Source: CAYVVT01 sp964454335 | GTDB lineage: Bacteria; Fidelibacterota; UBA8477; JABMPR01 | Direction: 5' to 3' | NCBI GenBank assembly: GCA_964454335.1 | Contig: CAYVVT010000013.1 | Location: forward strand, 1 to 64,000 | Length of the DNA: 64,000 bases | In this document: in pieces, positions 1-9,983 of the stretch | Numbering within the stretch: position 1 is the stretch's first letter | Layout of the letters: each line of letters begins with the position of its first letter | Position numbers and translations under genes: made by a program | The notes under the pieces: generated by a model | Seen by the model: only the letters and a program-made list of their open reading frames with translations | What the model was told of the DNA's origin: nothing | Database searches by the model: none

Positions 1-362
<362 letters not shown>

Positions 363-431
363 ATTTTTATCTAACTTTAATCCGCGTGGTTACTCAGCCC
401 ATTCCCAGATCTGTCAAAAGATTTTTGATTT

Positions 432-548
432 TTCGGTGATATTAGCGCAAGGGAAACACCCGATCCCATTCCGACCTCGGAAGTTAAGCCTTGCAGCGCC
501 GATGATACTGCTACCTTTGGAAGTGGGAAAGTAGGACATTGCCGAGAA
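432..548 (+). rRNA. rrf: 5S ribosomal RNA
   Basis: A segment of about 117 nt carries the 5S hallmarks CGATCCCATTCCGACCTCGG-AAGTTAAG, GCGCCGATGATACTGC and GGGAAAGTAGGACATTGCCG. The two ends (TTCGGTG and TGCCGAGAA) can pair as helix I. It lies downstream of 23S and directly before an intrinsic terminator. The ends are uncertain by a few bases. Confidence 0.93.
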
Positions 549-555
549 ACTCTTG

Positions 556-587
556 AAAAGCCCCGATTTCGGGGCTTTTCTTTTATT
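556..587 (+). terminator. Intrinsic terminator of the rRNA operon
   Basis: A perfect GC-rich hairpin (AAAAGCCCCG-attt-CGGGGCTTTT) is followed by a T-rich run, about 10 bases after 5S rRNA. Confidence 0.93.
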
Positions 588-662
588 CAAAAGCCCAATT
601 GCCGCTATTGATTATCACATTTCTCACCTCTAAATTCACACCCTATTCTCATGATATAGCGC

Positions 663-701
663 ACGCATATGACCCCTGAGGGAGTTATATTGCCTATGCG
701 T
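663..701 (+). promoter_or_regulatory. Inverted repeat abutting the ribosome binding site of the signalling cluster
   Basis: Seven-base arms ACGCATA (663-669) and TATGCGT (695-701) enclose 25 nt. The 3' arm ends exactly where the strong Shine-Dalgarno AGGAGGAG (702-709) of the next gene begins. It could be an operator or a leader hairpin that influences translation. It is seen in sequence only, and its function is inferred. Confidence 0.35.
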
Positions 702-712
702 AGGAGGAGAAA

Positions 713-1903
713 ATGAAACGATTTAGCATACTTATCCTGACATTCCTCATTGCCAGTAGTGGCTTGGCACAAGATGCGGTATTGACCGTTACTGCCCAGC
801 CTGATCTAGCGGAATGGGATATTATTTACCTTACAGATTTTGATTTCGACAATGGTATGAACAATCCGCTGGTGTTCGGATACCGACTTGCCGTTGACGG
901 TCTCGAGGTCGGTTCGGACGGCAACTACCTAGAAGAACTGCGTCCCCGGGCTGTCATCAGTCTGCAGATGATCGCCAATGTGCCCTCCCTCGGCCTGAAT
1001 TATGAGACGCTTTTCGATGTTTCTGCCACTATGGTACTGAAAGCACCGCTCACCATCACAAACCGCGATCTGGATCTGAATATCGAATCGCGCGGTATCC
1101 TGGACGAGAATGGCAACAAGATCGAGATCGACGAAGTCGTCTGGGGTGAGCAGATCGATGAGGACCAGGCCAATGACCTCATCACTACAGTCATGACCAG
1201 CGGCAGTATGCCATCAGGAAATTACACCTTCTCACTCAATGTGACAGCGGATGAATATCCGCCTTCACATCCAGGCTATGGCGTGGACTATGTGGGTTTC
1301 AATCCACAGAAGGACATAAACATTGTATCACCTGCCAACATCGATCTCAATTTCCCGCCGGATATGCACGAGTTCATCGAGGATATCTATCCGGTTTTTG
1401 AGTGGAGTTCCACGGGCTGTGAGAATTATTTCATTCGAGTTTGCGAGTACGATCCCCTGATGCATAGCTCACCGGAAGACGCTATTCAGTCAGAAGCCTC
1501 ATATCCCTTTCCCGATAATGGAGGTTTTGTAGAACTGGGTACCATGAGCCAGCTGGATTACAGCGCTGCGGATGGGAGGCAGCTGGAGGTGGGTAAATCA
1601 TATGTCTGGCAAGTTAGGAAAGTGTGTAATACCACCGGTGCCGATGAAGAAATTTATAGCGAACTGTATAGCTTTACCATTGTTGGTGCTGGTCAGAGTC
1701 AGACCCCCTGCCAGCAGCAGTTGCAGAGTTTGCTGCCCGATGAATACAACGCTCTCTTTGGTACCGATGGTCCTCTGGAAGGTTACGGGGAATGTATTGA
1801 ATTCCTGCTGGACAATGAGACCCTCAGTGATACCGATGTGGCAAATCTCCTGGTCCAGCTCATGAGTGGTACCCTGGAGATCATGAGTATCACCGTACAA
1901 TAA
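713..1903 (+). CDS. Secreted protein with C-terminal Ig/Fn3-like region, unknown function
   Basis: This 396-residue protein starts with a clear signal peptide (residues 1-19, cleavage after GLAQ) and a strong AGGAGGAG ribosome site. I do not recognise a named family. Residues about 215-330 have the spacing of a fibronectin-III or Ig-like domain (P-x-F-x-W, then YFIRVCEYD, then G-x-x-YVWQVR). The tail (about 335-396) is leucine-rich and acidic. It is first in a run with a FecR protein, a probable outer-membrane barrel and a CHASE2 cyclase, so it may be a periplasmic or surface part of that signalling module. That role is inference from neighbourhood only. Confidence 0.8.
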   Translation: MKRFSILILTFLIASSGLAQDAVLTVTAQPDLAEWDIIYLTDFDFDNGMNNPLVFGYRLAVDGLEVGSDGNYLEELRPRAVISLQMIANVPSLGLNYETLFDVSATMVLKAPLTITNRDLDLNIESRGILDENGNKIEIDEVVWGEQIDEDQANDLITTVMTSGSMPSGNYTFSLNVTADEYPPSHPGYGVDYVGFNPQKDINIVSPANIDLNFPPDMHEFIEDIYPVFEWSSTGCENYFIRVCEYDPLMHSSPEDAIQSEASYPFPDNGGFVELGTMSQLDYSAADGRQLEVGKSYVWQVRKVCNTTGADEEIYSELYSFTIVGAGQSQTPCQQQLQSLLPDEYNALFGTDGPLEGYGECIEFLLDNETLSDTDVANLLVQLMSGTLEIMSITVQ

Positions 1904-1913
1904 GGATGATATT

Positions 1914-2627
1914 ATGAGAACCGTGAAAGCACTCTTCGTCATTACGATCGTCCTCAGTTTGATGGCGTCAGCAACATTTGCCCAGGAACCTGTGGGAGTG
2001 ATCGCAAAATCCTCGGGTACGACCTATCATAAAAAATTCAACGGAGATGATTACGACACCTCAGTGCCCATGGGCACACAGCTGAAAAACCAGGACTGGA
2101 TCAAGACGGGCGAAGATGGATTCATGGCCGTCTTCTTCCTCGATGATAAGAGCCAGATCAAGGTAAAGGGCAATTCCGAGATGCAGATCCTTGCCGCAGT
2201 TGAACGTGGCAAGATCTCCAAAACCGTCTCTCTGGACTATGGCCAGGTCAAGGCCACTGTAACCGAGCAGAAAGGCGAGTTCCGAATCGCTACCCCAACA
2301 TCAGTGGCTTCCGTGAAGGGCACCGAGTGGTGGGTGATCAGCGGTGAGGATGGGGATATCTTCCTTGTTCTCGATGGCGTTGTCGAAGTAGAAAATCTCA
2401 TCAGCGGCCAGACGGAAAGTGTTGGTGCAGATGAGACTGCCAACTCCAATCCGGATGGAAGCGTGGATGTAACGGAAACCGAAGAGGAGGATATCCCCGA
2501 AGATCCTGATGAAGAAGGTGATGAAGGGGATACCGGTGCCGGTGCTACCATTCATGAGTTGCGCATCCGTATGCTGAATGAGCAGACGAATGATGAGAAA
2601 GTCATCATCATAGAGTATTCTGAGTAA
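1914..2627 (+). CDS. FecR-domain periplasmic protein
   Basis: This 237-residue protein has a signal peptide (residues 1-23, ATFAQ) and then a FecR domain over roughly residues 30-160. Typical core patterns are visible: a W-I-K-T-G-E-D-G start strand, the L-D-x-G-Q-V-K-A-T-V strand, and A-T-P-T-S-V-A-S-V-K-G-T-E-W. A very acidic linker (about 180-210) precedes a basic and hydrophobic tail. There is no N-terminal cytoplasmic segment or transmembrane helix of the type seen in classical FecR anti-sigma regulators, so it probably acts wholly outside the inner membrane. It sits 10 nt after the upstream secreted protein and 21 nt before the barrel gene. FecR domains are often found next to CHASE2 cyclases, as here. 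Confidence 0.88.
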   Translation: MRTVKALFVITIVLSLMASATFAQEPVGVIAKSSGTTYHKKFNGDDYDTSVPMGTQLKNQDWIKTGEDGFMAVFFLDDKSQIKVKGNSEMQILAAVERGKISKTVSLDYGQVKATVTEQKGEFRIATPTSVASVKGTEWWVISGEDGDIFLVLDGVVEVENLISGQTESVGADETANSNPDGSVDVTETEEEDIPEDPDEEGDEGDTGAGATIHELRIRMLNEQTNDEKVIIIEYSE

Positions 2628-2648
2628 TCCCAAATCTTACAGGCGACC

Positions 2649-5429
2649 ATGAATCGACTATTTGTCCAGATCCTCATGATCCTGGCGAGTGTCTCTCTCG
2701 TCACGGGATTCAATTTGCAAGCAGGTGATGAACTCGTTCACGTCCCGCCTCAGGAGGTTGTCGAAGGTGAGAATCTCCAGATCGAGGCCATTTATACCGG
2801 GGACGTAGGGGAAATAGCGAGTGCCAAGATCCTGTATCGGCTGGCGGGACAGGTAGGATATCTGGAAGAGCAGATGCGCATCGAGGAGATGAAACTCAAG
2901 GGTGAGATACCAGGTGAGACCATCGGTGCTCCAGCAATTGAATATTTCATCGTCATGAATTTGGCGAATGGAGGTCTGGTAGGTTTTCCTGTAGTGGATG
3001 ACCTCCTGAATAATCCCATTCGTCTGGCGGTATCCGAACCTTCCGGCGTACTCACCGGTGAGGATGGTCCAGTCGAAACCGCACAGCTAGTCATCCTGAC
3101 ACCGGATAAGGGCGAGATCATTCCCTTTGGTGAGCCCCTCCTGGTAGCTGTTTCATTGTTCAACCTGGATAATGTTGACATCAACTCCGTGAAGATCTTC
3201 CTGGATAATGTCGACGTAACCGCCTATTCCCTGGTCACGACCGATCTCGTTACCTATAAACCAAACGTGTTAGCCGCCGGTAAACACACTATCTATATCG
3301 AAGTGGCCAATATCTATGGGGTGCGGCTGGCTGCAACCTCCTGGAACTTCATCGTTCAAAGCCAAGCTCAACAGATGTTCAGCGTTGATGTACACGGGAG
3401 TCTCAATCTGAGTCATCGCGCGGACGTGATCAACCTGGTTTCCTCCACAGTGGATTCCGTCATCGGTGGTGATACGGTCAAGGTAGATCTCTACGAGCCC
3501 TATACCAATAACGTCACTCGCATGGATCTTACCACCGACGCCAATTTCAACTGGGCCAAGGTCAAGCTCTATACCAATCTGACCTCGAAGGAAGACAGCA
3601 CTCTGCAGCCGCAGAACCGTTATGGCGTAAACGTCCGTTCATCCTGGTTACGCTATAGTTATGGTGATGCAACACCCATGGTGAATCGCCTCGCACTCTG
3701 GGGCAAACGCGTACGAGGTCATTCTCTCGATCTGCGCTTTCGCTGGGTGAACCTTCAACTTGTCTCAGGTCAGACAAAGCGCCCAGTGACTGGTGAAGCC
3801 CGCTATGATTCCACCGCTGGTGAATGGCAACGGTCAGCCTATACCTTTGAAAGAGGACTCTGGGGCATCCGTCCCAGTTTCGGTGGGGGGAAGAATTTTC
3901 AACTGGGCTTTTTCTATGTGCACTCCCGAGATAGCGTCAACTCCGTTAAGGTCCGGCCACATTGGTGGACGGGAGACGACTTTACCGCCGAATTGATCGG
4001 TGCATCCGCTACTACTCTGTTGCCCTTTGGTACAGACAGCCTGACCCATGATGGGCAAACAACTGAGGTCGGCTACGCGCTGCGGGGATCCGCGCCTGAA
4101 GACAACGTGGTGATGGGCAGCGACCTGATGCTTGCTTTTGATGACCGCCGGCTGGTACTCCGTGGGAATATGGCCCTCAGTCTGTACAACAGAAATATCA
4201 TTGATGGCCCCCTGACCCGAGCTCAACTTGACACCTTTTCTCTCCTGCAGGACAGTACCTACGATGATACTCTCGGTAGTGGTTCCCTGGATCTGCCCAT
4301 GACTGCCATCGATGATGCCATCTCCGGACTAGGCATGAATTTCCTGTTGAGTGATGGGCAATTCGATCCCGGGAAATTCGCTGATATCTTCATTCTCAAT
4401 GAGAACATGACCTTTCCAATAGATGCCGCAAATCTGAATGAAGGGAATATCCTTGCGGCACTTTCTTCTCTGGCTCTACACTTCTCCGCACGGATGAATT
4501 ATTACAACAATTTCATCAGTATCGATTACCACCATGTTGGTCCTGGTTACCGTGCTTTCGGTAACCCTGTATTGCGAACCGACAGGACTGGCTGGAGTGG
4601 TTGGAAGATCACTGACAAGGTTCGACTATTGAACAATATGCTGTATCTGAATGTTGGTTGGGAATCCTACTCCACGAATATTGCTAGTATGGATCCGATC
4701 GCTGATCCACAGACAGATCAGAAGACTTTCTCAGGGGGCTTAACCTTCAATCCAGGTATGGGACTTCCAACCGTCACCTCCAGTCTCAAATTCTATACGC
4801 GTGACAATAACGTCGACACGCTATCCTATGACACCACAGGCGACAGTCTGATCGCCGATCCCCGGGAGCTGAACAATACGCTCACCTCCACTGTGAATGT
4901 GACTTATATCGCTGATTTGGCCGGAATTGAGAACACCATCAATCTGAATATCATGAGCTCCAATAAGGAGGATGCTGTCATCGAACGTACCGGGCAGTTG
5001 CGCTCAGCCAGTCTCTATGGACTGAATGTGCGTTCGGAGTTCGAATTTCCACTGATCACGAACTTCATGCTCCGCTCCAACAGCAACCAGCAGTTCCAGC
5101 CCGGTCACGATCTTTACAGCTCAAACCAGTTCTTCACCGTCGGTGCAACTGCAGGATATCGATTCTTCAATGATGCATTGAATCTGCGCACCGGTTTACG
5201 CCGCATCTCATTCTCGAAGGAATCCACCGCTGATGATGCCCTGGTGACTACTGAACAGAACCAGCTCAACTGGGAATTCAACGCACAGTACAAATTTCCA
5301 CATCTGACGATAGCCGATTATACAGTGAAGTCACGTATTACTGCAGGTACGGAGATCCGCACCTATAGTGGTGACTACTATGAATACACGGATCGTCTGG
5401 TCTCGATCAAGCTCGATACCGTATTCTAA
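2649..5429 (+). CDS. Large exported protein, Ig-like N-terminus and probable outer-membrane beta-barrel
   Basis: This 926-residue protein has a signal peptide (about 1-20). Residues 25-240 are two Ig-like beta domains, the second ending AATSWNFIVQSQ. The rest (about 245-926) is rich in alternating polar/hydrophobic strands with aromatic girdle residues and S/N/T-D turns, and ends in phenylalanine, as outer-membrane barrels do. I do not recognise a named family. It lies between the FecR protein and the CHASE2 cyclase on one transcript. A sensor or porin-like partner for the FecR protein is plausible but inferred. Strand count and topology need a barrel predictor. Confidence 0.8.
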   Translation: MNRLFVQILMILASVSLVTGFNLQAGDELVHVPPQEVVEGENLQIEAIYTGDVGEIASAKILYRLAGQVGYLEEQMRIEEMKLKGEIPGETIGAPAIEYFIVMNLANGGLVGFPVVDDLLNNPIRLAVSEPSGVLTGEDGPVETAQLVILTPDKGEIIPFGEPLLVAVSLFNLDNVDINSVKIFLDNVDVTAYSLVTTDLVTYKPNVLAAGKHTIYIEVANIYGVRLAATSWNFIVQSQAQQMFSVDVHGSLNLSHRADVINLVSSTVDSVIGGDTVKVDLYEPYTNNVTRMDLTTDANFNWAKVKLYTNLTSKEDSTLQPQNRYGVNVRSSWLRYSYGDATPMVNRLALWGKRVRGHSLDLRFRWVNLQLVSGQTKRPVTGEARYDSTAGEWQRSAYTFERGLWGIRPSFGGGKNFQLGFFYVHSRDSVNSVKVRPHWWTGDDFTAELIGASATTLLPFGTDSLTHDGQTTEVGYALRGSAPEDNVVMGSDLMLAFDDRRLVLRGNMALSLYNRNIIDGPLTRAQLDTFSLLQDSTYDDTLGSGSLDLPMTAIDDAISGLGMNFLLSDGQFDPGKFADIFILNENMTFPIDAANLNEGNILAALSSLALHFSARMNYYNNFISIDYHHVGPGYRAFGNPVLRTDRTGWSGWKITDKVRLLNNMLYLNVGWESYSTNIASMDPIADPQTDQKTFSGGLTFNPGMGLPTVTSSLKFYTRDNNVDTLSYDTTGDSLIADPRELNNTLTSTVNVTYIADLAGIENTINLNIMSSNKEDAVIERTGQLRSASLYGLNVRSEFEFPLITNFMLRSNSNQQFQPGHDLYSSNQFFTVGATAGYRFFNDALNLRTGLRRISFSKESTADDALVTTEQNQLNWEFNAQYKFPHLTIADYTVKSRITAGTEIRTYSGDYYEYTDRLVSIKLDTVF

Positions 5430-5462
5430 GACAAGCAAACGCTAAAAGAGGACTGCTTTCCA

Positions 5463-7883
5463 ATGGCTAAACTGCTGCAAAAATATGGTATTGGCGTGCT
5501 TTTCACTCTGGTGGCCATCATCGTGGTTATCGGGCTGCAGGCGTTGGGAGTATTGGATCTTGCCGCCTATAAATTACTGGACTACAGCTTTCAGGTTCGA
5601 GGTCCTCTTTCAAGCTGGGCTTCTCGCACGGGAGTTCCGGCTGACAGCCTTGATGTCGTTCTCATTGATGTCGACGATGAATCCTACCGTATCCTGGGCG
5701 ATTATGGATACCCATTCCCCAGGGGCAGGATCTGGGTTCCCGTGATAAGGAATCTGGTCGATGGGGGTGCCAAGGTCATCGTATTTGATATTCAGTTTGA
5801 CAGCCGGGATGGGGATACTGCCGAGAAACTGAGGGTATATGGTGATAATCTGCCTGAGGATTTCATCGACGGTGACAGACAACTGGCCGAGGCAATCCTC
5901 TATGCCAGATCGCAGGGCTGTGAGGTGATCCTTTCTTCAACGATCAAAAATGAACCCTCAAGTGTTCCACCCGAAAATCTGGTGATCTCCAATGAATTCA
6001 TCATGGAGGCTGATGCCGAACACGGCCTGGTGGATATGTATTCTGACCTTGATGGTTTCCAACGTCGCTATCCCACATTCAGCTATATGCGTCATGAACC
6101 CGAGACCTGGATCTACTCCCTGGGACTGAAGGCTATTAAATATTACCTGGATATTCCAAACTCTGATACTCTGACATATGATAAGGAAACCAATTCCTTC
6201 GAGTATGGACCGCTGAGGATCCCTCGCTACAAGCAAAACACCTTCATGAGTAACATTTATGGACAGAGTTCCAAGGCTCGTATCGGTGAATCGGATGCAT
6301 GGGGCACCTTCAAGCGTATTCCAGTGGCCTGGGTCCTGGACACCGAGGATTTTGACCTACCCATCCAGCAGGAGGACACTGACTGGATGTCGACATTTGA
6401 TCCTTCCAGCAGCTTCAACGCCATGATGTTGATGATCGATCCGGAATTCGAGGTCATGCAGAGTCCCTTCCTAGGTAAGATCTGCGTGATCGGTGTTTCA
6501 GTTGAGACCGTGCTCGATTACAAGAAAACGGCTTTTTACAGTTACATGGGATCACCCACCGAGATGCCTGGGTATGAATTCCATGCCAATGGCATTCAGA
6601 CCATCCTGGATGGGAATTATATCAGAGTTCTGGGAGATACCATCGAGTTCTCCCGCAACAGCGCTTTCATTCAGATCCTGATGATTCTCGGCTTGGCCCT
6701 CATTGCCTATGCATTGCTGGTACTCTTTGATCCGCTCTGGGGTGGCCTGCTGATCCTGGTTGAAGCTCTCATACTCTTCAGCATAGGGATAGGAGTATTC
6801 ACCAATGATATCTTCTGGCTGTTCAAACTTATCCTCGGAAACCGGGATGCCATCGGTGTACCTGGATTGGGCGGTTCGCTGGTAGTGCCCATTATCCCGC
6901 CCCTGGTAGCTGTGGCCCTCACATACGTTACCAATGTGCTCTACAAATTTATCGTGGAGCAGAAGGATAAGCACTTTCTCAAGAACACCTTTGGAACCTA
7001 TATCTCTCCAGAACTGATCGACAAGATGTACGAGGAGAAACAGGAACCAAAACTTGGTGGAGACGAGGGCATCCATACTGCCTTCTTCACCGATATTCAG
7101 AGTTTCTCGGCCTTCTCCGAGGTCCTGACCCCACCAGAGGTCGTTGAACTGCTGAATGAGTACCTTACCGATATGACGGACATCCTGCTCCAGAACCAGG
7201 GCACATTGGACAAGTACATCGGTGATGCCATCGTGGCCTTCTACGGCGCCCCCGTCCCGGTTGAGGACCATGAGTACCTGGCCTGTCTCACCGCCGTGGA
7301 GATGCAGGAACGTCTCGACGAACTGCGGCTCAAATGGCAGAACGAAGGCGAACGCTGGCCCGATATTGTACAAAATATGCAGAACCGCATAGGGATCTCC
7401 ACCGGCAAGATGGTTACGGGCAATATGGGCTCGGCCATGCGTATGAATTATACCATGATGGGTGATGTGGTCAACCTGGCCGCCCGATTGGAATCCTCTG
7501 CCAAGCAATATGGTGTCTATATCCAGGTTGCCGAACCGACCTATCAGGTCTGTAAGGATAAATTTGAATGGCGTGAGCTCGACTATGTCATGGTCAAAGG
7601 TAAAACTGTCCCGGTCCAGGTGTACGAGCTGCTATCCAGGAAGGGTGAGTTGAAACCCGAATATGCTGGTATTCTCAAGGCATATAATGAAGGTCTGGAA
7701 CTGTACAAGAACCAGAGTTGGGACAAAGCGCGGGAAGCATTTATCGCAGCAGATGAGCTGGAGGACATGTTCCCCTTCAGGCCAACGAACCCAAGTCGCT
7801 TCTACGTCCCGCGGTGTGAGTATTACAAAGAGAATCCTCCAGGCGATGATTGGGACGGTAGTTTCAAACTGACAGCCAAATAG
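5463..7883 (+). CDS. CHASE2-domain class III adenylate cyclase
   Basis: This 806-residue inner-membrane sensor cyclase has an N-terminal transmembrane helix (about 9-34) and a large periplasmic CHASE2 domain (about 45-395, with VVLIDVDDESY, FPRGRIWVPVI and AKVIVFDIQFD). Several transmembrane helices follow (about 400-490), then a cytoplasmic class III cyclase domain (about 535-730). The metal-binding aspartates are D544 (FFTDIQSF) and D588 (YIGDA). K584 and D668 (MMGDVVNLAARLES) are the purine-specifying residues typical of ATP, so adenylate rather than guanylate cyclase is expected. A short helical/TPR-like tail follows. It closes the operon that begins at 713, which suggests that envelope signals are turned into cAMP. 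Confidence 0.93.
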   Translation: MAKLLQKYGIGVLFTLVAIIVVIGLQALGVLDLAAYKLLDYSFQVRGPLSSWASRTGVPADSLDVVLIDVDDESYRILGDYGYPFPRGRIWVPVIRNLVDGGAKVIVFDIQFDSRDGDTAEKLRVYGDNLPEDFIDGDRQLAEAILYARSQGCEVILSSTIKNEPSSVPPENLVISNEFIMEADAEHGLVDMYSDLDGFQRRYPTFSYMRHEPETWIYSLGLKAIKYYLDIPNSDTLTYDKETNSFEYGPLRIPRYKQNTFMSNIYGQSSKARIGESDAWGTFKRIPVAWVLDTEDFDLPIQQEDTDWMSTFDPSSSFNAMMLMIDPEFEVMQSPFLGKICVIGVSVETVLDYKKTAFYSYMGSPTEMPGYEFHANGIQTILDGNYIRVLGDTIEFSRNSAFIQILMILGLALIAYALLVLFDPLWGGLLILVEALILFSIGIGVFTNDIFWLFKLILGNRDAIGVPGLGGSLVVPIIPPLVAVALTYVTNVLYKFIVEQKDKHFLKNTFGTYISPELIDKMYEEKQEPKLGGDEGIHTAFFTDIQSFSAFSEVLTPPEVVELLNEYLTDMTDILLQNQGTLDKYIGDAIVAFYGAPVPVEDHEYLACLTAVEMQERLDELRLKWQNEGERWPDIVQNMQNRIGISTGKMVTGNMGSAMRMNYTMMGDVVNLAARLESSAKQYGVYIQVAEPTYQVCKDKFEWRELDYVMVKGKTVPVQVYELLSRKGELKPEYAGILKAYNEGLELYKNQSWDKAREAFIAADELEDMFPFRPTNPSRFYVPRCEYYKENPPGDDWDGSFKLTAK

Positions 7884-7959
7884 GTATCGACCTGTAGGAG
7901 CTGGAACTTTCCAACCCCACTTTTGTTATACCCAGACATGAATTGGGAACTATTTTCAC

Positions 7960-9531
7960 ATGATGGAAAAAGCGATGGATAGCCGTGGCCGGATCCTCTG
8001 GGCGGATGATGAGATCGATCTACTCAAGGCTCATGTCATCTTTCTCCAAGAGAAAGGTTTTGAAGTCACCAGTACCACAAATGGTGACGATGCCATTGCG
8101 CTCTGTGATCGGGAACGCTTCGATGTCGTGCTGCTGGATGAGATGATGCATGGCAAGGACGGCCTGGAAACCCTGGGGATACTCAAGGCCAGTCACCCCG
8201 CTTTACCGGTGATCATGATCACCAAGAACGAAGAGGAAAGCCTCATGGAGGAGGCCATCGGCGGGAAGATCTCCGATTATCTCACCAAACCGGTAAATCC
8301 ATCCCAGATCCTTCTGGCGGTAATGAAGATCCTGGAGAATCGCCAGATCCAGCAGGAAACGATCTCGGAAAAATATCTTGAAGCATTTGATCAATTGTCC
8401 CATCACATGGGCAAGGAACTCTCCTGGCGGGACTGGGTCAGGATCCACCACCAGTTGAGCGAGTGGGAGTTGGAGCTGGATGACTATCCCGAACTCGGGT
8501 TTGGCGACATGCTGCTCCAGCAGGAACACGAAGCCAACGACCTGTTCACACGATTCGTCACCTCGAATTATGAAAGTTGGATCGAAAAGCCTTCTGATGA
8601 ACGTCCCGTATTATCGCCCGATGTACTTTCAACCTACGTAAAACCCATTCTTGAGGCCGGCCAGAAGGTGCTGTTCCTGGTGATCGACTGTATGCGCTGG
8701 GATCAATGGCTGACCCTTGAGCCTATCCTCTATAGCAACTTCCAAGTACGACGCGAAGGCTACCTGTCTCTGCTGCCCAGTACCACCGAGTACAGCCGGA
8801 ATGCTTTATTCAGCGGTCTGTTCCCGGATGATATGGCTCGACTACACCCTGAATGGTGGGCTGGCAAGGACGAGCGCAGTCTTAACCGGCACGAAGAGGA
8901 TTTCATGAACGAGCACCTGACGCGTCTGGGGCAGGATCTGAAACCCGGTGCAAAATACCGGAAGGTCCTCACCAACATGGATGGCGATCAGTTCGTCCGC
9001 CAGTTCCAATCCTGGAGTACGCATCCATTCATTGCACTGGTGGTGAATCATGTTGATCTGCTGGCACACCGCCGAACCGATTCACAGCTCCTTCAGGAGA
9101 TATTGCCAAACGAAACCAGCTACCGGCAGATCGTACGCGCATGGTTTGAGAACTCCTGGATATACAAGGTGCTGCAGATTGCAGCAGCGCAGGGCTATAC
9201 CGTGGTGGTCACCTCGGACCATGGCAGTGTCCGGGTGCAGCAGCCGACACAGATCCTGGCCGATCGGGAAGCCTCGGTCAATCTGAGGTTCAAACAGGGA
9301 CGCAACCTGAAACCAAGCAGCAAGGATGCCTGGTTCCTGCCAAACCCTGCCAGATTGAGAATACCATCCAGTATCCCCAGTGATACCCTCGCTGTGGCAT
9401 TGAAAACCTTCTACTTTTTGTACCCCACCAATTACCGGAAATACAAGCATAAATTCGTAAATACTTACCAACACGGTGGGCTCAGCATGTGGGAAATGAT
9501 CATCCCTGTCGCAGTCCTTGAGGTCAAGTAG
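7960..9531 (+). CDS. porX: PorX-type response regulator with PglZ/alkaline phosphatase domain
   Basis: This 523-residue protein pairs an N-terminal receiver domain (about 10-125; acidic pocket WADDEIDLL, phospho-acceptor D60 in VVLLDEMM) with a C-terminal PglZ domain of the alkaline phosphatase superfamily (about 200-520). Visible metal and nucleophile motifs are VIDCMRWDQW, the STTEYSRNALFSG segment (T275/T276) and TSDHG (D420, H421). In Bacteroidetes PorX is phosphorylated by PorY, works with the sigma factor SigP in type IX secretion control, and hydrolyses cyclic and linear oligoadenylates. No type IX component is seen in this window. Its stop overlaps the tsaE start by one base, so the two are co-translated. 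The start ATGATG lacks a clear ribosome site. Confidence 0.92.
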   Translation: MMEKAMDSRGRILWADDEIDLLKAHVIFLQEKGFEVTSTTNGDDAIALCDRERFDVVLLDEMMHGKDGLETLGILKASHPALPVIMITKNEEESLMEEAIGGKISDYLTKPVNPSQILLAVMKILENRQIQQETISEKYLEAFDQLSHHMGKELSWRDWVRIHHQLSEWELELDDYPELGFGDMLLQQEHEANDLFTRFVTSNYESWIEKPSDERPVLSPDVLSTYVKPILEAGQKVLFLVIDCMRWDQWLTLEPILYSNFQVRREGYLSLLPSTTEYSRNALFSGLFPDDMARLHPEWWAGKDERSLNRHEEDFMNEHLTRLGQDLKPGAKYRKVLTNMDGDQFVRQFQSWSTHPFIALVVNHVDLLAHRRTDSQLLQEILPNETSYRQIVRAWFENSWIYKVLQIAAAQGYTVVVTSDHGSVRVQQPTQILADREASVNLRFKQGRNLKPSSKDAWFLPNPARLRIPSSIPSDTLAVALKTFYFLYPTNYRKYKHKFVNTYQHGGLSMWEMIIPVAVLEVK

Positions 9532-9983
9532 TGCAGGAATACCGGTTCAGTACCGAGAGTGCCTCCGCCACTCAGGCATTCGCAGAACGCTTTGCCAGCC
9601 AACTCCAGTCCGGTGACGTTGTCGCCCTGGTGGGTGATCTTGCAGCCGGCAAGACTACCCTTGTTCAGGGTATGGCTGCATACTTCAAGGTCGAGGAGTA
9701 CGCCAGCAGTCCAACGTTCACCTATATCAATGAATACCATGGCAGGAATGGTGATCTCATCCATATCGATGCCTACCGACTGAAAAGCGGGGAGGAGTTG
9801 ATCTCTATGGGTCTGTGGGAATACCTGGATTCCGACGCTGTCATCGTCATCGAGTGGGCAGACATTGTTCAATCGGTCCTGCCAACGGATTGCATTCACA
9901 TTCGTCTGTTAGCGGACGAAGCCAACAGGGAACAACGTCATATCACGATCCGTTCTGCCCGAAAACTGGATCTGGAATCGTGA
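9531..9983 (+). CDS. tsaE: tRNA threonylcarbamoyladenosine synthesis ATPase TsaE
   Basis: This 150-residue P-loop ATPase is of normal length for TsaE, the energy-coupling subunit of the TsaB-TsaD-TsaE complex that makes t6A37 on ANN-decoding tRNAs. Visible motifs are the Walker A GDLAAGKTTL, the SSPTFTYINEY switch and HIDAYRL. It starts with GTG inside the porX stop codon and is followed by tsaB with a GTGA overlap, so two subunits of the complex are made from one transcript. Confidence 0.95.
   Translation: MQEYRFSTESASATQAFAERFASQLQSGDVVALVGDLAAGKTTLVQGMAAYFKVEEYASSPTFTYINEYHGRNGDLIHIDAYRLKSGEELISMGLWEYLDSDAVIVIEWADIVQSVLPTDCIHIRLLADEANREQRHITIRSARKLDLES

Noticed and set aside
6552..7508. 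318-codon frame on the - strand
   Set aside because: It is a shadow of the CHASE2 adenylate cyclase gene, whose motifs and family are clear on the + strand.
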